A stretch of DNA of 8,572 nucleotides from UBA9715 sp003452695 (GTDB lineage: Bacteria; Actinomycetota; Coriobacteriia; Coriobacteriales; Eggerthellaceae), in contig CAMOTA010000116.1 of NCBI GenBank assembly GCA_946625225.1, forward strand, positions 1 to 8,572, given 5' to 3'. Below, piece after piece: positions 7,601 through 8,572 of this stretch; positions within the stretch are counted from its first letter, which is position 1; each line of letters opens with the position of its first letter. The translations under genes and the position numbers were made by a program. The notes beneath the pieces are model-generated. The model was not told the origin of the DNA. It did not search any database and worked only from the letters and a program-made list of their open reading frames with translations.

Positions 7601-8222
7601 GAACATGGGCGCCATAAACCCCGATGCAGCCCAGGAATACGCGCAGCTGAAGGAACGCTACGACTACCTGGCCGGCCAGCTTGCCGACATGGAGGCCGCA
7701 CGCCGCGCGCTGACGCGCATCACGCGCGTTATCGACGAGCGCATGAAGGACGATTTCCTGAACACCTTCAAACAGGTGAACGCCAATTTCAGCGAGATAT
7801 TCTCGCTGCTGTTCCCGGGCGGCACGGGCAGCCTTTCGCTGGAAGACCCCGACGACGTGGAAAAGACCGGCGTGGAGGTTACAGCGCAGCCGCGCGGCAA
7901 GCGCCTGACCAAGATGATGCTGATGAGCGGCGGCGAGAAATCGCTGACGGCGCTGGCGCTGCTATTCGCGGTGTACAAGACGCGCGCCACGCCCTTCTAC
8001 ATCCTGGACGAGGTGGAAGCCGCGCTGGACGACACCAACCTGCGCCGGCTCATCTCCTACATCGATTCCCTGCGCGAGACCACTCAGCTTATCATGATCA
8101 CCCACCAGCGCCGCACCATGGAAATGGCCGACGTCCTCTTCGGCGTTTCCATGCAAGCCGACGGCGTGACCAAGGTCATCAGCCAGAAACTAGAACGCGC
8201 CCTGGAGCAAGCCGATTCGTAG
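4665..8222 (+). CDS. smc: Chromosome partition/condensation protein SMC
   Basis: Homodimeric ABC-type ATPase that, with ScpA and ScpB, extrudes DNA loops and helps separate replicated chromosomes. At 1185 residues it is full length. The N-terminal head starts MYLKSLVLKGFKSFADRS; Walker A GPNGSGKS is at 31-38 and the Q-loop glutamine at Q143 (ISQGSLDSIL). A long Ala/Glu/Arg-rich coiled coil runs from about 170 to 505, the hinge spans about 511-675, and a returning coil ends near 1000. The C-terminal head has the ABC signature LMSGGEKS (serine 1088), Walker B FYILDEVEAALDD (D1115, E1116) and the switch histidine H1147. All ATPase residues are intact. The hinge lacks part of the usual glycine-rich end motif. 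AAGG at 4652-4655 is nine bases before ATG, inside the end of rnc, so the two genes are probably co-transcribed. ftsY, a frequent next gene, is not seen in the remaining 350 bases. Confidence 0.98.
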   Translation: MYLKSLVLKGFKSFADRSALALEPGITAIVGPNGSGKSNISDAVLWVLGERSARNLRGQAMEDIIFSGSAARKAVSIAEVELVLDNSDHTLPVEYDEVSVTRRMYRSGESEYLVNGSVVRRLDVLDILHDSGLGTGTHSIISQGSLDSILQSRPEDRRALIEEAAGVLKHKQRKAKSERKLESMDNHLDRVRDVTAEVARQLGPLERKAKRAEAHAKARAELSDLRLALAVDDLRALQGEWDAVLQAEQAAEQAVEAKRTVVGATEKAVNDFQEIMKRESEDAGVLAKRQRRASNLGERLDSAGMLVRERRRGALATDADMRSALESARLRREEAQAELAGAVRQRDEITAKCQAADEALAQATEARNAVERERRGIEDEVDDLSVALRRCDDELDASQRKLASLRETLANGLAQAKLVEARRQELEASLAQATSDHDAAKAALDAAAAQAEDLRQRESQAQKQLNESFDARERAHEDRDAAREAVRLLQAEIKAVEAAQAAGRKDDPALDWVVRNAEQFGGGLTAVSKYLRVATELETLVENLLGADLQALAVDDADKAGAIAAALAGGGLSGNVALVMRDDAAAHRTAVARGSDAGRALVDEMDYSADVAPVVEALLGDVVVCPSRAEAFAAHANSADALRFASADGMVVYPTGAVRIFGAPGKREEGVIARERRLAEARDKLAIADEALASAEQAAEAADDAYRALQTQTLKLSQQLANVQGAHESARADEQRAARRRQDVEREIQQAETRVVQANERVESLQPNVDALQASVSELGARHETLAAQRTERLAAVEPLRKRASAAAEQLTEAKLSAATLGERKTYLDRIVLARENDIRSVDESVAEQRRTIAVKGVVVRRCDAVVASLNQIADTLRRRLSAIDAAVVASEDATSSVHAKAAAAREDARRAHDEYDAASEHAAQVRVEKSRLEVRVEAAVNVIVRDLGVPIDRAQQLPVLEDRTGAEDEAFRLERRIKNMGAINPDAAQEYAQLKERYDYLAGQLADMEAARRALTRITRVIDERMKDDFLNTFKQVNANFSEIFSLLFPGGTGSLSLEDPDDVEKTGVEVTAQPRGKRLTKMMLMSGGEKSLTALALLFAVYKTRATPFYILDEVEAALDDTNLRRLISYIDSLRETTQLIMITHQRRTMEMADVLFGVSMQADGVTKVISQKLERALEQADS

Positions 8223-8224
8223 AA

Positions 8225-8253
8225 TGAATACGGGTGCCTGGCACCCGTATTCA
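8225..8253. repeat. REP-like palindrome, copy 1
   Basis: TGAATACGGGTGCC (8225-8238), a single central T, then its exact reverse complement (8240-8253). It begins two bases after the smc stop codon. The core GGGTGCCTGGCACC recalls short extragenic palindromes associated with REP transposases (RAYT, Y1 family); this link is from memory. As RNA it would form a 14-bp hairpin and could protect the smc mRNA 3' end. Confidence 0.8.
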
Positions 8254-8301
8254 GGTGCGGGTATTCGTCGGGGGGTTATGCGTGGAATGGGGGGGCGCGC
8301 A

Positions 8302-8330
8302 GTCGTCCTGCAGCGCAATGAGAGGACGAT
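8302..8330. repeat. Small inverted repeat between the two REP-like units
   Basis: GTCGTCCT (8302-8309) pairs with AGGACGAT (8323-8330), eight pairs with one G-T. It ends where the second palindrome begins. Palindrome, internal hairpin, palindrome is the arrangement of a composite REP element (BIME). Confidence 0.45.
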
Positions 8331-8358
8331 GAATACTGGTGCCTGGCACCCGTATTCA
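8330..8358. repeat. REP-like palindrome, copy 2
   Basis: TGAATACTGGTGCC (8330-8343), central T, then GGCACCCGTATTCA (8345-8358). It equals copy 1 except for T instead of G at 8337, which leaves one mismatch in the stem. The centres of the two copies are 105 bases apart. Confidence 0.8.
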
Positions 8359-8373
8359 TAACCCTTGCCTTTC

Positions 8374-8447
8374 GCGGCCGGGCCCGATCCACCCGCAACC
8401 CCCGCCTCGCCGGAAACGAGGGCGCTCTTGCGGGTGGATGGGGCCGC
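8374..8447. terminator. Large nested hairpin downstream of smc, possible terminator
   Basis: ATCCACCCGCAA (8387-8398) pairs perfectly with TTGCGGGTGGAT (8428-8439). GCGGCC (8374-8379) and GGCCGC (8442-8447) extend the stem across an uneven bulge, and CGCCTCG/CGAGGGCG forms an inner stem. A further small hairpin, GGGCG/CGCCC (8450-8454, 8462-8466), follows. It could end the rnc-smc transcript or one converging from the right. No T run follows on the plus strand; a run of nine C (8464-8472) does. Confidence 0.5.
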
Positions 8448-8472
8448 AAGGGCGGGCCTTTCGCCCCCCCCC

Positions 8473-8572
8473 AGACTGTCTAAAAATTAACGTTATGGCT
8501 GGTAAAGGGGTATTTCAAGCCAAATTTCAAACGCACCATCACAGTCCCGCGTCCAATATCGGCCGCAGCACG
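8473..8572. other. AT-rich segment at right edge, unassigned; possible mobile-element end
   Basis: Composition drops abruptly after the C tract: AGACTGTCTAAAAATTAACG begins an AT-rich stretch. GACTGT (8474-8479) recurs inverted as ACAGTC (8541-8546). Two reading frames stay open to the window edge: plus strand from ATG 8495 (MAGKGVFQAKFQ...; no Shine-Dalgarno) and minus strand ending at the stop 8482-8480, with C-terminus KFGLKYPFTSHNVNF. Neither is long enough to identify. An insertion-sequence end is a guess. Confidence 0.3.

Noticed and set aside
8225..8358. CRISPR-like direct repeats
   Set aside because: Only two copies, fully palindromic, with a 76-base spacing that itself contains a hairpin and a half copy; REP-like units explain this better.

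Overview
The window is a high-GC bacterial chromosome segment in which every recognisable gene reads on the plus strand: the 3' end of rpoC (RNA polymerase beta'), rpmF (ribosomal protein L32), plsX (phosphate acyltransferase), rnc (RNase III) and smc (chromosome condensation ATPase). GC-rich codon use, a beta' trigger loop without the proteobacterial SI3 insertion, a four-cysteine L32 and the repeat types suggest an actinobacterium, most likely class Coriobacteriia (Eggerthella relatives). That placement is inference, not proof.

Layout. 1-1571: rpoC end, with an unusually long C-terminal extension. 1572-1909: non-coding, holding a 15-bp hairpin, a perfect 47-bp inverted repeat and a good promoter for rpmF. 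1910-2089: rpmF, closed by a clear intrinsic terminator. 2146-2382: a structured plsX leader. 2383-3375: plsX. 3376-3648: two hairpins and a probable promoter. 3649-4659 and 4665-8222: rnc and smc, separated by 5 bases and evidently one transcription unit. 8223-8572: two palindromic REP-like units, a nested hairpin, a C tract and an abrupt shift to AT-rich sequence, possibly the edge of a mobile element.

The genes are core functions: transcription, translation, the first committed step of phospholipid synthesis, RNA processing and chromosome organisation. The order is the familiar rpmF-plsX-...-rnc-smc cluster with the fab genes and acpP missing from the middle, joined directly behind rpoC. 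The notable part is in the details of these housekeeping proteins. Beta' carries a domain that aligns without gaps to the C-terminal domain of the alpha subunit, including most alpha residues that contact DNA, followed by a very acidic tail. RNase III has Asn where a catalytic Asp is usual, and a long Ala/Lys/Glu/Arg tail. The SMC hinge lacks part of its glycine motif. I found no CRISPR array, tRNA, rRNA or obvious defence system.
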